Assembly (NCBI RefSeq): GCF_022394535.1
Contig: NZ_CP089414.1
Span: forward strand, 1,302,001 to 1,366,000
Reading direction: 5' to 3'
DNA from: Dyella terrae
GTDB lineage: Bacteria > Pseudomonadota > Gammaproteobacteria > Xanthomonadales > Rhodanobacteraceae
DNA length: 64,000 bases
How positions within the stretch are numbered: position 1 is the stretch's first letter; every line of letters begins with the position of its first letter. Position numbers and translations under genes: made by a program. This document shows, one piece after another, positions 7,862 to 17,704 of this stretch. The notes under the pieces were generated by a model. It had not been told where the DNA came from, searched no databases, and worked only from the letters and a program-made list of their open reading frames with translations.

Positions 7862-10309
7862 TCACAAGGCCACGCGGCGCAGGCGCAGCGCATTGCTGAC
7901 CACCGACACCGAAGACAGACTCATTGCCAACGCTGCGACCATGGGCGACAGCATCACGCCCATCAGTGGATACAGCAGACCAGCTGCGAGAGGCACACCC
8001 ACGGCGTTGTAAACGAAGGCAAAGAACAGGTTCTGGCGGATATTCTTCACCGTGGCCTGCGACAACGTCCGGGCACGCACGATGGCGGTGAGTTCGCCCT
8101 TCACCAACGTGACCTGCGCACTTTCCATAGCGATGTCGGTGCCGGTACCCATGGCGATGCCGACGTCTGCCAGCGCCAGTGCAGGCGCGTCATTGATACC
8201 GTCGCCGGCCATCGCCACGCGCCGCCCCTGTGCGCGCAACTGCTGGATCACCGCGGCCTTGTCGGCCGGTGAGACGTCCGCATGCACTTCGTCGATGCCC
8301 AACGAACCGGCAACAGCTTTCGCGGTGGCGAGGTTATCGCCGGTCAGCATCACGATGCGCAGACCAGCCGCATGCAGGTCGCGGATAGCCTGCGGCGTGC
8401 TCGCCTTGACGCGATCCGCTACGGCGATAAGGCCGGCGAGCGCGCCGTCGACCGTCAGGAACATCACTGTCGCACCCTCGCTACGCAACGCATCGGCCTT
8501 CGCCATAACGGCCGTGTCAGGCTGCACACCCGCATTCGACAGCAGACGCAGATTGCCAAGTGCAATTGCATGGCCATCCACCTCGCCTTCCACGCCTGCG
8601 CCGGTCAAAGTGCGAAAATGCGCGACCGCCGGAACCGCTAACCCTTCCGACGCGGCGCCAGCGAGAATCGCACGGGCCAACGGATGCTCGCTGGGACGCT
8701 CCAATGCCGCCGCCATCGCGAGCAACTGCGCTCGCGGATATCCGCCCAGGCTCACCACATCCTTCAGTGTGGGTTTGCCCTCAGTCAGCGTGCCGGTCTT
8801 GTCCACCACCAACGTATCGATATCGCGCAGCGACTCGATGGCTGACGCGTCTCGAAACAGCACACCGTTCTGCGCCGCCCGACCACTCGCCACCATGATG
8901 GAGATCGGCGTGGCAAGACCAAGCGCACACGGGCAGGCAATGATCAGCACCGACACCGCCGAGATCAGCGCATACGCTAGCTTAGGGTCTGGACCAAGCC
9001 AGGCCCACAACGCAAACGCCAACACGGCCACGGCAACCACAGCCGGCACAAACCACGCCGCAACACGATCCGCCACGCGTTGCAGTGGCGCCTTGCTGCG
9101 TTGCGCCTGAGCGACAAGCGAGACAATCTGCGACAGCATGGTTTCGGCGCCCACCTTCTCGGCGCGCATCAGCAAGGCACCATCCTGATTCACGGTGCCG
9201 CCGGTGATCCGGTCACCCTTGGCCTTGCCTACGGGCAGCGGTTCGCCGGTGAGCATGGATTCGTCGACATGGCTGTTGCCATCAAGCACCACGCCATCCA
9301 CCGGCACCTTCTCACCCGGGCGAACACGCAATGTGTCGCCAGCATGCACGTCCTCAAGCGGCACGTCGTGCTCGCTTCCATCGGCACTCACGCGGCGTGC
9401 CGTCTTTGGCGCCAGTTCCAGCAAGGCCTTGAGCGCTGCCCCCGTACGTCGGCGCGCACGCAGTTCGAGGAAATCACCCAGCGTCACTAGCGTCACGATC
9501 ACTGCGGCCGATTCGAAATACACGCCCACGCGACCATGCATATCTTGGAAGCCCGCCGGGAACAGCGATGGCGCAAGGAATGCCACGGCGCTATAGAGCC
9601 ATGCCACGCCCGTACCCAACGCAATGAGCGTGTACATGTTCGGCGACCACGGCTTGAGCGACTGCCAGCCACGCGCGAAGAACGCCGCGCCGCCCCACAG
9701 CACGACCACCGTGGACAGCACGGCCTCAACCCACGCCGCCACGCCATCCCATGGGGACGGCAAATGCCAGCCGAATAGATGTGGCCCCATCGCAAGCAGG
9801 AACACCGGCAGCGTCAACGCGACGAGTGTCCAGAAACGACGCGACATGGCGCGCAGTTCATGGCCATCGTCCTCGTCGAGGCTAGGCATCATCGGTTCCA
9901 GCGCCATGCCGCACTTTGGGCAACGCCCCGGCCCCACCTGCTGCACCTCCGGGTGCATGGGACAGGTGTAGATAGCGCCCGCGAGCACCGGTGCCGGCTC
10001 CTTGGGCGGGCTTAGATAACTCGCAGGATCGGCGAGGAATTTCTCTTTGCAGCGCTGAGCGCAGAAGTAGAGCGTCTGGCCCTCATGCTCAGCCTGGTGC
10101 TTCGCGGTGGCAGGATCGACACTCATGCCGCATACCGGATCCTTCGCCGCTGTCACGGCATGGTCGTGGTGTGCACCGTGGTCGTGGTGGTGATGTTCGT
10201 GGTGATGCTGCGCAGGAGTCGCTGCGGCCTTGCCGCCACAGCACGATGCCTTCGCTTCAGGCTCGGGTTGCGGCTTCGTGCTGCAGCAGGCGTGCTCTTC
10301 CGTACTCAT
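7862..10309 (-). CDS. copA: Copper/silver-translocating P1B-type ATPase with YHS and heavy-metal-binding domains
   Basis: An 815-residue inner-membrane pump exporting Cu(I)/Ag(I). The N-terminus carries Cys pairs (EHACCS, ASCCGG), a histidine stretch ([16 protein letters not shown]), a YHS domain ([10 protein letters not shown] ... [11 protein letters not shown]) and a heavy-metal-binding domain (YTCPMHPEV ... [10 protein letters not shown]) in place of the usual HMA domains. The membrane metal site is CPC in [13 protein letters not shown], the phosphorylation site [11 protein letters not shown] and the hinge [11 protein letters not shown]. The start at 10309 overlaps the cueR stop (ATGA); the frame is open to 10351 but that part lies inside cueR. 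It is co-transcribed with cueR from the MerR-type promoter. Confidence 0.95.
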   Translation of the reverse strand: MSTEEHACCSTKPQPEPEAKASCCGGKAAATPAQHHHEHHHHDHGAHHDHAVTAAKDPVCGMSVDPATAKHQAEHEGQTLYFCAQRCKEKFLADPASYLSPPKEPAPVLAGAIYTCPMHPEVQQVGPGRCPKCGMALEPMMPSLDEDDGHELRAMSRRFWTLVALTLPVFLLAMGPHLFGWHLPSPWDGVAAWVEAVLSTVVVLWGGAAFFARGWQSLKPWSPNMYTLIALGTGVAWLYSAVAFLAPSLFPAGFQDMHGRVGVYFESAAVIVTLVTLGDFLELRARRRTGAALKALLELAPKTARRVSADGSEHDVPLEDVHAGDTLRVRPGEKVPVDGVVLDGNSHVDESMLTGEPLPVGKAKGDRITGGTVNQDGALLMRAEKVGAETMLSQIVSLVAQAQRSKAPLQRVADRVAAWFVPAVVAVAVLAFALWAWLGPDPKLAYALISAVSVLIIACPCALGLATPISIMVASGRAAQNGVLFRDASAIESLRDIDTLVVDKTGTLTEGKPTLKDVVSLGGYPRAQLLAMAAALERPSEHPLARAILAGAASEGLAVPAVAHFRTLTGAGVEGEVDGHAIALGNLRLLSNAGVQPDTAVMAKADALRSEGATVMFLTVDGALAGLIAVADRVKASTPQAIRDLHAAGLRIVMLTGDNLATAKAVAGSLGIDEVHADVSPADKAAVIQQLRAQGRRVAMAGDGINDAPALALADVGIAMGTGTDIAMESAQVTLVKGELTAIVRARTLSQATVKNIRQNLFFAFVYNAVGVPLAAGLLYPLMGVMLSPMVAALAMSLSSVSVVSNALRLRRVAL

Positions 10310-10731
10310 GCCTCGCCCTCCATGTCCGTCAGCGCCTTGAGGATTGGGCACTGCTCCGGCGAGCCGTGACCTGGACAGGCCTCGATCAGTTGCTCCAACC
10401 CATCGCGCACGCGAGTCAGTTCCGCAATGCGCTCATCGATAGCGGCGAGGCGTTCTTCCGCGCGCTTCTTCACCGCCTTCACGCCGCGCTGCCGATCGGC
10501 AGATAGCGTCAGCAGATCGCGAATCTCTTCGAGCGTGAAACCCAGATCCTTCGCGCGCCGGATAAAACGCAACTGGCGCACCGCGCCCTCGTCATAGCTG
10601 CGATAGCCGGACGCGCGTCGCAACGGTTCCGGCAACAGCCCCTCCCGCTCGTAGTAACGAATAGTGTCGATCGCCACGCCGACCCGCCGCGCGACCGCCC
10701 CGATGGTCATGGAACTGTTGGGAGTGTTCAT
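10306..10731 (-). CDS. MerR family copper-responsive regulator (CueR/PbrR-like)
   Basis: A 141-residue activator with the MerR winged helix [20 protein letters not shown] at the N-terminus, a coiled dimerisation helix, and the C-terminal metal loop [12 protein letters not shown], whose two cysteines would bind a thiophilic metal ion. The loop spacing differs from E. coli CueR and is closer to the CadR/PbrR side, but the copA partner argues for Cu/Ag. The frame extends to 10770, through its own promoter, so translation must start at 10731 or 10710. With the predicted start of transcription at about 10732, the 10731 ATG would be on a nearly leaderless mRNA. Confidence 0.88.
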   Translation of the reverse strand: MNTPNSSMTIGAVARRVGVAIDTIRYYEREGLLPEPLRRASGYRSYDEGAVRQLRFIRRAKDLGFTLEEIRDLLTLSADRQRGVKAVKKRAEERLAAIDERIAELTRVRDGLEQLIEACPGHGSPEQCPILKALTDMEGEA

Positions 10732-10738
10732 GGGGTCA

Positions 10739-10770
10739 AGTCTAGACCTTTGATCAAGGTCTAGAGTCAA
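10739..10770 (-). promoter_or_regulatory. MerR-type promoter/operator of cueR-copA
   Basis: On the minus strand a -35 TTGACT (10770-10765) and a -10 TAGACT (10744-10739) are separated by 20 bases, longer than the usual 17, as in MerR-controlled promoters. The spacer holds the near-perfect dyad CTAGACCTT/AAGGTCTAG. An activator bound here would untwist the spacer on metal binding. The predicted transcript begins at or next to the cueR ATG. Confidence 0.82.
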
Positions 10771-10809
10771 GCCCTCCCGGGGCCAATCGCAATATATTGC
10801 ATATCAAAC

Positions 10810-10828
10810 AATAACGATTATCATTAGT
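10810..10828. promoter_or_regulatory. Putative Fur box upstream of the first TonB receptor
   Basis: The 19-base AATAACGATTATCATTAGT matches most positions of the GATAATGATAATCATTATC consensus. It lies about 60 bases before the receptor start, a position suited to iron-dependent repression. The AT-rich stretch is unlike its surroundings. Confidence 0.7.
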
Positions 10829-10889
10829 AACACCCTCTACTCGCCCGCCCCTCGCTTCCCTGGCAACAGGTTCCGGCCTCCACCGATGG

Positions 10890-13100
10890 ATGAAGCGACG
10901 CGCATGGATCTCAAGGCAATTCGTTCTCATGACCATCAAACTTCTGGCCGGCGCCGTGCTGGCTGCGCTTCTGTTTCCTCACGCGGCTCTCGCCGTCACT
11001 GGTAACCCGCTATCCACCGAGGCGGCCGATGCTCCCGCTTCGGAAAGTCAGGCCAAGAAGCTTTCTTCCGTGGACGTGCAAGCCAGTGTGACCACGCTGG
11101 ATGCGCAAACCGCTGACTCGGCGACAAAAACCCGCACGTCACTCATCGAAACACCCCAGGTGGTATCGGTGGTCACGCAGGAACAGATGCGCATGCGCGG
11201 TGCGCAGAGCGTGATTCAGGCACTGGGCTATTCCGCAGGCGTTGCCGGCTACGGTCCGGATTCGCGTTCGGATTGGTACACCGTCATTCGCGGTTTTTGG
11301 CCGTCCATTTATCTGGACGGCCTGCAACTGCCGGTGACCATGAATCTAGCCAGTTGGATCACCGACCCTTATCAGTTGGAACGCGTCGACGTGCTGCATG
11401 GCCCCTCTTCCGTACTCTATGGGCAGGGCGAACCCGGCGGCACAGTGGACATGGTAAGCAAAGTGGCCGGTGGCGCGCCGGTACACGAGGTGCAATTCCA
11501 GTTGGGCGATCACGCACGCAAACAGCTGGCTGCCGACTATGGAGGCCATCTCGACGCCGCGGGCAACTGGTCGTACCGCGTGGTCGCACTAGGCCGCAAT
11601 CAGGACGTCGCCAACTCGCCGTTTCGTTCGTCGCGCGTGATGTTGGCGCCCTCGGTGGCCTGGAAACCGTCGACCGATACATCACTGGTCATCACCGCCA
11701 ACTACCTGCGCGACCATGCCAACTACGCCGGCAACTTCCTGCCGGCTGAAGGCACCATTCTGCCCAGCCCGTATGGTCGCATTTCGCCGCACACGTACAC
11801 CGGCGATGCGGACTTCACCAAGTACCACAAGGTCGAATACGCCTTCGGCTATCAGTTCCAGCATCGATTCAACGACATCTGGACCTTCCGGCAGAACACG
11901 CGCTACTCGCGTACCTGGCTGGATAACAACATGGTCTACGGCATTGGCATGGCCGAGGATGGTCACAGCATCGATCGCTACGCAGGCATCGCCAAGCCCG
12001 ACTACCGACGCCTGGCTATCGACAATCAGATGGAAGGCCATTTCCAGAAAGGCGCTTTCGAGCATACGGTACTGGTGGGTGTCGATTACCAGCATCAGCG
12101 CACCGATGACCCGGAAAATTACGCTCTGGCGCCACCCATCGATCTGTACAACCCGGTGTACTTGCCGATCGATCTGGCGATCTTCGCCCCTGGCGGAGCC
12201 AACTATCCACAGGACATCCGCCAGACCCAGAAACAGTTGGGCCTTTATGCGCAGGATCAGATCAAGTACGCCGACCACTGGGTGTTCGTGCTGTCAGGCC
12301 GTCAAGACTGGAGCCGCCTGAGTTCGATTGACCATGCCGTACCCGATGCCACGACGGCACGCCAGAACGATCATGCGTTCACCGGCCGCGCAGGCGTGGT
12401 GTATCTGGCCGACAACGGTCTGGCGCCCTACTTGAGCTATTCGGAATCGTTTAACCCGACCACCACACCAAACGCCTACGGAGCACCGTTCCGACCGACC
12501 ACCGGCAAGCAGTACGAGGCAGGCCTGCGCTTCCAGCCACCGGGCGGTCGCACCTCGCTTACTGCAGCGGTGTTCCAGATCCACCAACAGAACGTGCTTA
12601 CGCCGAACCCAGACCAGCTGAACTTCCCCAATGGCTCGCTGCAGACCGGTGAAGTGCGCTCGCGTGGCGTGGAGCTCGAAGCTCGCACAGCATTCGGCGA
12701 CGGCTTCAACCTGCTGGGTGCCTATACCTATCAAGACGTGCGCAACACCAAGGCCAACGACAACACGCTGAATAAGTGGCAGACCTCCATTCCCATCCCG
12801 CACGAACTCGCTTCCGTATGGGCCGACTACACCATCCCACAGGGTGACTGGGCGGGCCTGGGCGTAGGTGCTGGTGCGCGCTATACCAGCTCGTCGCGCG
12901 GCGCTCCGGACAACTCGTTGCGCGTGCCTGGCTACACGCTGATCGACGCCACGGCGTTCTACCAGTTGCCGCAGTGGCGCCTGGCTCTGAATCTGAGCAA
13001 CCTGGCGAACAAGGTGTATGTCGCCGGCTGCTATGACGCCACTCGCTGCATCTACGGCCCCGGCCGCACCGCCATGCTCACGGCCACCTATGACTGGTGA
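10890..13100 (+). CDS. TonB-dependent siderophore receptor
   Basis: A 736-residue outer-membrane receptor of the FhuA/FepA class that imports ferric siderophores using TonB energy. A signal peptide (TIKLLAGAVLAALLFPHAAL) ends near residue 35. A plug domain follows with ETPQVVSVVTQEQM, VLYGQGEPGGTVDMVSK and ERVDVLHGPSS, then a 22-strand barrel ending NLANKVYVAGC ... TATYDW with a terminal aromatic residue. A start at 10929 (MTIKLLAG) is equally possible, since the first 13 residues are not needed for secretion. The Fur box at 10810 fits iron repression. The ligand is unknown. Confidence 0.92.
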   Translation: MKRRAWISRQFVLMTIKLLAGAVLAALLFPHAALAVTGNPLSTEAADAPASESQAKKLSSVDVQASVTTLDAQTADSATKTRTSLIETPQVVSVVTQEQMRMRGAQSVIQALGYSAGVAGYGPDSRSDWYTVIRGFWPSIYLDGLQLPVTMNLASWITDPYQLERVDVLHGPSSVLYGQGEPGGTVDMVSKVAGGAPVHEVQFQLGDHARKQLAADYGGHLDAAGNWSYRVVALGRNQDVANSPFRSSRVMLAPSVAWKPSTDTSLVITANYLRDHANYAGNFLPAEGTILPSPYGRISPHTYTGDADFTKYHKVEYAFGYQFQHRFNDIWTFRQNTRYSRTWLDNNMVYGIGMAEDGHSIDRYAGIAKPDYRRLAIDNQMEGHFQKGAFEHTVLVGVDYQHQRTDDPENYALAPPIDLYNPVYLPIDLAIFAPGGANYPQDIRQTQKQLGLYAQDQIKYADHWVFVLSGRQDWSRLSSIDHAVPDATTARQNDHAFTGRAGVVYLADNGLAPYLSYSESFNPTTTPNAYGAPFRPTTGKQYEAGLRFQPPGGRTSLTAAVFQIHQQNVLTPNPDQLNFPNGSLQTGEVRSRGVELEARTAFGDGFNLLGAYTYQDVRNTKANDNTLNKWQTSIPIPHELASVWADYTIPQGDWAGLGVGAGARYTSSSRGAPDNSLRVPGYTLIDATAFYQLPQWRLALNLSNLANKVYVAGCYDATRCIYGPGRTAMLTATYDW

Positions 13101-13126
13101 GCCACTGAAACGATCCGCGTCGATCT

Positions 13127-13156
13127 GGCAATGGGCGTGACATCACGCCCGTTGCC
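13127..13156. terminator. Bidirectional terminator hairpin between receptor and kinase
   Basis: GGCAATGGGCGTGA and TCACGCCCGTTGCC can pair over 14 positions with one wobble. The hairpin sits between the ends of two convergent genes, the TonB receptor and the histidine kinase, and can serve both. Confidence 0.7.
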
Positions 13157-14503
13157 TAAGCAGTATCCCCGCAACGGGGAAGCCACAGGCGAAAGCATGC
13201 GCCGCCGCCATCCGCTTCGGTCACCTCCACTCGTCCGCGATGCAGCACGATGATTTCCTGCACCAAATGCAGGCCGAGCCCCGCGCCGGTACTGCTGGGA
13301 CGCAGGCGATAGAAAGGGTCAAAGATGCGGTGTCGCTCATCAACGGGAACACCAGGCCCCTGATCACTCACGCCAAGCGTGCCGTCTTCCTTAACGACAA
13401 TCGTGATCACGCCCCGACCGCCACCATGGGCAATGGCGTTCTGAAGCAAATTTGTCAGGGCGCGCGACAAGGCCATGCGATCGCCCATGACCATCACGTG
13501 GGCATCCGGTGCATCCAAGGCCAGTTCGTAGCCCGCGTCAACAACCATCGGCGCCACATCCGCAGCCACTTCGCTCGACAGAGCCACCAGGTCAAGCGGC
13601 TCGAACGCATCTTGTGGCCGGCTCAGTCGTTGCAGGTCGAGCAGCTGTTCCGCGAGATTGGACAACCGTGCCACGTCGGCCAGCAGCCGGCTCCGGGATG
13701 CGCCAGCCACCAGTGTCTCGATGCGAGCTTCCAGGATGGCAATCGGTGCGCGCAGCTCGTGCGCGGCATCGACAAGGAAGCGATCACGCGCTTCGTAGCC
13801 TTCATTGAGTCGCTCAAGCGCTGCGTTGAAGGCCTGCACCATAGGTTGCAGCTCGCGGGGTACCGCCTGGTCAGCCAATCGCGCACTACGCTCATCAATA
13901 TTGATCGCCCGCGCTTGCTCGGCTACCTCTCGGACGCCTGATATGGCGCGACGAATGAGCCATGGCATGACGACCAACGTAGCCAATATAAGCGGCAACG
14001 TCATGCGCCAGGCAAGATAGCTGGCCACTCCAACGAGCACAGGTCCGAGCTTCACCGACGCGACGCCGCCGCACATGATGTGCACCTGTCCAAACGAGGT
14101 CTCACCAAGGCGGGTGCGCATGGTAAGCGTGTACGGCGGGCGACTATCGTGGATCTCCGTTGCCCCCCAGATGTGACAGCGACGACGCCAGTGAACGATA
14201 AATCGCTGGCACCTCGCCATGCTCGAGTCGGCGCCCCTGTTCGTCCTCCACCACAAACCACAAGCCCGGTTGCGCGCGTAAGAGTGCCTGCACGTCTTTA
14301 TCATCAGCGAGGGCCAAATGCCCTGACGAATCAAGATGCAAGGCATCCTGAATGACACGGGGCACGCTGTCGTCGATGTAAGAGACGTTTTCCTGGTGAT
14401 ACGAGAACGTAACGACAACGATCAGGCCAAGGACCGCCAACAACTGCAAGCCGATGATTCGCCACGACAGCTGAAAGACCAGCGATTTACTCCTCGCGAA
14501 CAT
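13156..14503 (-). pseudogene. Sensor histidine kinase, frame broken in a G6 tract
   Basis: A membrane sensor kinase in two frames. The first part, from 14503, codes MFARSKSLVFQLSWRIIGLQ, a transmembrane helix and a periplasmic region up to SLSHLGG, then stops at 14144. The second part holds the second membrane helix, HAMP, the HisKA box DAAHELRAPIAILEARIETL (phosphorylated His), the N box NLLQNAIAHG, DQGPGVP and GAGLGLHLV. Deleting one G from the run at 14163-14168 joins them into 448 residues. The start overlaps the response regulator by 17 bases, as expected for a coupled pair. Sequencing error, phase variation or a real lesion are all possible. Confidence 0.85.
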
Positions 14504-15176
14504 CGGGACGCTCCTTCAGCAGATAGCCGATGCCGCGAATGACATGAATATCGGCACGCGCACCGGATTCGGCCAATGAACGGCGCAATTTTGAAACGTG
14601 AGCATCCAGCGCATTGGACTGAATCTCGTCATTGAAGTCATACACCGACTCCTGAAGCACTTCGCGGCGGACGGTACGGCCATGCCGCAGAAACAGTGCC
14701 TCCAGCACCAGCATTTGACGTCGTGGAAGCGGCAATAGGACGCCCTCGACAAAGGCTTCGTGTGTGGAGAAGTCGAACGTGAGGTTACCAACGGTTGCCG
14801 TGGGCAAGACCAGTTGTGAGGGGCGTCGGGATATCGCGCGGATGCGCGCCAACAACTCCTCGATGGCGAACGGTTTGACCAGATAATCATCCGCGCCAAG
14901 ATCAAGGCCAGCGACACGATCGGGCAGCGCGCCACGCGCCGTCAGCATGATGACAGGCAGATCTGCCCGATACTTGCGCGCCAACCGAATGAGCGTGATG
15001 CCGTCGCCATCCGGCAATTGGCGATCGAGCAGGAGCAGATCATGGACGTTTTGACGCAAGGCTTCACTCGCCTGCGACAGATCCGGTGCGGTATCTACCA
15101 GCATGCCGTGGCGCTGCAAGGCCGCGCATAAGGCGATGGCCATTTCTGGTTCGTCTTCGACCAGCAGGATACGCAT
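14487..15176 (-). CDS. OmpR family response regulator
   Basis: A 229-residue regulator with a receiver domain (acidic pair VEDEPEM, phosphorylated Asp in LLLLDRQLPDG, Lys in DYLVKPF) and an OmpR-type winged helix (RREVLQESVYDFNDEIQSNA, VHVIRGIGYLL-like end). It is closest in architecture to the QseB/PmrA group. It precedes and overlaps the histidine kinase gene and is divergent from the mipA gene, which it may control; in other bacteria MipA/OmpV genes are often beside two-component systems. Confidence 0.94.
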   Translation of the reverse strand: MRILLVEDEPEMAIALCAALQRHGMLVDTAPDLSQASEALRQNVHDLLLLDRQLPDGDGITLIRLARKYRADLPVIMLTARGALPDRVAGLDLGADDYLVKPFAIEELLARIRAISRRPSQLVLPTATVGNLTFDFSTHEAFVEGVLLPLPRRQMLVLEALFLRHGRTVRREVLQESVYDFNDEIQSNALDAHVSKLRRSLAESGARADIHVIRGIGYLLKERPDVREE

Positions 15177-15310
15177 AGTGAGGCGGTTGCTCCTTCTCAG
15201 CCCGCCATGGCCGGGGCGATGACTCTAGCAGTTGGGCCGCTTAGCCGGCGCAATGTTCGGGCAATGTAGGTTCCCCAGCATGCGGCGCTTGGATTATCAG
15301 CCTGCATCCC

Positions 15311-16087
15311 ATGCCAACTATTTCCCGACGTCTCGCCAGCCTGGTCGTTGTTTCGATAGGCACCATTTATTGCACCGATGCCGCTGCGCAATCGTCGCCA
15401 GAGCAAAACCGCACGTGGACCATAGGTATGGGCGCCATTTGGAGCCCCAGTCCCTATCGCGACTACAGCAACAAGGCATGGCCGATGCCGTTGGTCAGCT
15501 ATGAAGGCAAGTCGTTTTACGTGCGGGGAGCCAGCCTCGGGTATCGGCTATTCACCACCGGGTCGGACGAGTTCTCCGTTATCGCATCGCCATTGGGCAA
15601 TCGTTTCATGCATGACGACACCAACGATCCACGCCTTCGTCGTCTTTCCGATCGTGATATTTCCGGCATCGTCGGCGTGGCATGGTTGCATCGCGCGAAC
15701 TGGGGTGTTCTTCAAGCGAGTGCGCAAAAGGAATTCACTGGCCACGGTGGCGGCGAAGTGCTTGATGCGAACTACAGTTTCCCAATGAAGGAAGGAAGTC
15801 TGCTGCTGACGCCGACCTTGGGCGTCACGTACGACACGGGCGCGATCAATAATTACTACTACGGCATAAGCGCAGCCGATGCTTCTCGAAGCGGGCTGAG
15901 CTTTTATCGCGCCGGCAGCGGCTCCATGCCGTACCTAGGCATGTCGGCCACCTACAAGCTATCTCGATCCTGGCTAACGTCGGCTGGCGTGCGCTATGCG
16001 CGTTTGCCGGACGCCGTGAAGGACAGCCCCATGGTCGACGCCGATCATACGGAGAGTTATTTCATCTCCCTGAGCTACATCTTCTGA
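15311..16087 (+). CDS. MipA/OmpV family outer-membrane protein
   Basis: A 258-residue outer-membrane beta-barrel of the MipA/OmpV family (scaffold or porin-like proteins, in some species induced by the neighbouring two-component system). A signal peptide ends near CTDAAAQ. The family signature WTIGMGAIWSPSPYRDYSNK is at the start of the mature chain, with GASLGYRLF and LLLTPTLGVTYDTG further on, and a terminal HTESYFISLSYIF strand ending in Phe. It is divergent from the response regulator gene across 134 bases. Confidence 0.9.
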   Translation: MPTISRRLASLVVVSIGTIYCTDAAAQSSPEQNRTWTIGMGAIWSPSPYRDYSNKAWPMPLVSYEGKSFYVRGASLGYRLFTTGSDEFSVIASPLGNRFMHDDTNDPRLRRLSDRDISGIVGVAWLHRANWGVLQASAQKEFTGHGGGEVLDANYSFPMKEGSLLLTPTLGVTYDTGAINNYYYGISAADASRSGLSFYRAGSGSMPYLGMSATYKLSRSWLTSAGVRYARLPDAVKDSPMVDADHTESYFISLSYIF

Positions 16088-16089
16088 AC

Positions 16090-16329
16090 ATGAGCCAAGG
16101 CATCTTCCGACGCATCTTCCAACTGGCTGAACAGCTAGAGCCCAACCGAACCGCGGTTTGGGACTGGTTGCTTCATACGCACATCGACGGATTTGACGGA
16201 CACACGGCGCTGGAAATGGTTTTCGCCGATCAAGGCGAGCAGGTCGTCGACATGCTGGAGGCCGCGCTGCATGACGAGAACGACAACGTACTACTCGGTC
16301 CGTCTCTTTCAGCACCGCGCAGACACTGA
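16090..16329 (+). CDS. 79-residue protein of unknown function coupled to mipA
   Basis: A small acidic protein starting MSQGIFRRIFQLAEQLEPNR two bases after the mipA stop, so translation is probably coupled. The stretch WLLHTHIDGFDGHTALEMVF followed by GEQVVDMLEAAL resembles the helix-loop-helix of antitoxin toxin-binding (DUF2384/Xre-MbcA-ParS) domains, which carry a GxTxLE-like turn. There is no DNA-binding domain and no RES-type toxin beside it. I treat the similarity as suggestive only. Confidence 0.6.
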   Translation: MSQGIFRRIFQLAEQLEPNRTAVWDWLLHTHIDGFDGHTALEMVFADQGEQVVDMLEAALHDENDNVLLGPSLSAPRRH

Positions 16330-16349
16330 GGTCGGCGTGCCTGGATAGC

Positions 16350-16376
16350 CGCAAGTGCCAGACCTTGGCACTTGCG
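16350..16376. terminator. Perfect 11-bp hairpin between convergent genes
   Basis: CGCAAGTGCCA and TGGCACTTGCG with a GACCT loop, lying between the 79-residue gene (plus) and efeB (minus). It has no T-run but is well placed as a bidirectional terminator. Confidence 0.65.
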
Positions 16377-16414
16377 ACCCCACGCAACCAGACGCGACGC
16401 GCGAATCAAGCTTC

Positions 16415-17704
16415 TCAAGCAACGCCAAACAAACTTTGGCCCACGTATCCGCCCTCTCGCACACCCGGCGGGCACGCGAACACACCACCGCCGATATGCG
16501 TCACGAACTGATTCATCATGTCGAACTTGGACATCTTGTCGAAGATCTTGATGAAGCCCTGACGCGGATCGTGTTGGAAGCACAGAAACATCAGGCCTGC
16601 GTCGAACTCCATGCCTTGGTGCCACGGCGGCCAACGCTCCGCTGTAAAGCTCAGACCGTTGTCGTAGGAGTAGGAGCGACGAAGAATCTGCGCACCGTCA
16701 TTGACCGCGGGCGCACCCAGCCGCACATGGGAGTTCTCCGGCAGCACAGGGTTGCCGTCGGCATCATTGGCCTCGAGATCCAGCGCATCGAATTCGCCCG
16801 TCTTACCCAATGGGGCACCGGTGTCTTTGTGGCGCCCCATCACCTGCTCCTGGAACGCGAGCTTCATACGGTCCCAATGTTCGAGAGCGATGCGGATGGG
16901 CCGCGCCACCAGATAGGAACCACCCTGCATCCACGCCGTTTCGCTGCCCGCCCACACAAAGTCGCTCATGGCCTTGGAGTCAGACGCACTGGGATTCATG
17001 GTGCCGTCCTTGAACCCCATCAGATTGCGCGGTGTTTCATGCGCGGACTTGCCTGCCGAAAGAAAGCCCGTCTGCGCCCAGCGTAACTTGGCAGCGCCAT
17101 AGGACAGGCGCGCAAACTGCCGCACGGCATGGAAAACCACTTGCGGATCATTCGCGCACACCTGGATGCAAAGATCGCCGCCAGTGCGCTCCGCGACAAG
17201 TTGGTCACCGTTGAAACGCGGAAGGTCCACCAGTGCGGCGGGCCGATGATCACCAAGGCCAAAGCGCTCCTTACCGTCTTTCACGAAGAGCGTTGCGCCA
17301 AATCCGAAGGTCACCGTGAGGCGACTGGCCGGCAGTCCTTGCGACTCTCCCGAATCAAGCGGCTCCTTGCCCGGATCGTTGGAGAGTGGTGCGGCGGTCT
17401 GACCTTGGGTCAGGCGCGCTGCTGCATTCGTCCATGTCTTCAGCAAGGCAATCAGCTCGTCGCGCTTCTCCGTAGCGACATCGAAAGCGGCGAAATACAC
17501 GTGGGACTGCTGTGGCGTGGCGATGCCTGCCTGATGTTCGCCAAAGAACGGCACGACATCAGCGTCACTGGCACTCGCATCGGGTGCATTCCGATTACGT
17601 GCGTAGGACAGCGCAGGCGCTACGGAAGCGGCCGCAGCCAATGTCGTTGCCGATGCGAGAAAACGACGCCGGCCGTGCAACCTGGAATCGTCGGTGGTGC
17701 TCAT
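16415..17704 (-). CDS. efeB: Tat-exported DyP-type peroxidase (EfeB/deferrochelatase family)
   Basis: A 429-residue periplasmic haem peroxidase of the EfeB/YcdB type. A twin-arginine signal, GRRRFLASATTLAAAASVAP, opens the protein. The DyP signature GFKDGTMNP (catalytic Asp) is near residue 228. The proximal haem His is probably in the region after GRHKDTGAP, and the C-terminal GLMFLCFQHDPRQGFI is typical. EfeB proteins oxidise porphyrinogens and have been linked to iron release from haem. The ATG overlaps the end of the propeller gene (ATGA). efeO and efeU are absent nearby, so it works outside the usual EfeUOB set. Confidence 0.92.
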   Translation of the reverse strand: MSTTDDSRLHGRRRFLASATTLAAAASVAPALSYARNRNAPDASASDADVVPFFGEHQAGIATPQQSHVYFAAFDVATEKRDELIALLKTWTNAAARLTQGQTAAPLSNDPGKEPLDSGESQGLPASRLTVTFGFGATLFVKDGKERFGLGDHRPAALVDLPRFNGDQLVAERTGGDLCIQVCANDPQVVFHAVRQFARLSYGAAKLRWAQTGFLSAGKSAHETPRNLMGFKDGTMNPSASDSKAMSDFVWAGSETAWMQGGSYLVARPIRIALEHWDRMKLAFQEQVMGRHKDTGAPLGKTGEFDALDLEANDADGNPVLPENSHVRLGAPAVNDGAQILRRSYSYDNGLSFTAERWPPWHQGMEFDAGLMFLCFQHDPRQGFIKIFDKMSKFDMMNQFVTHIGGGVFACPPGVREGGYVGQSLFGVA

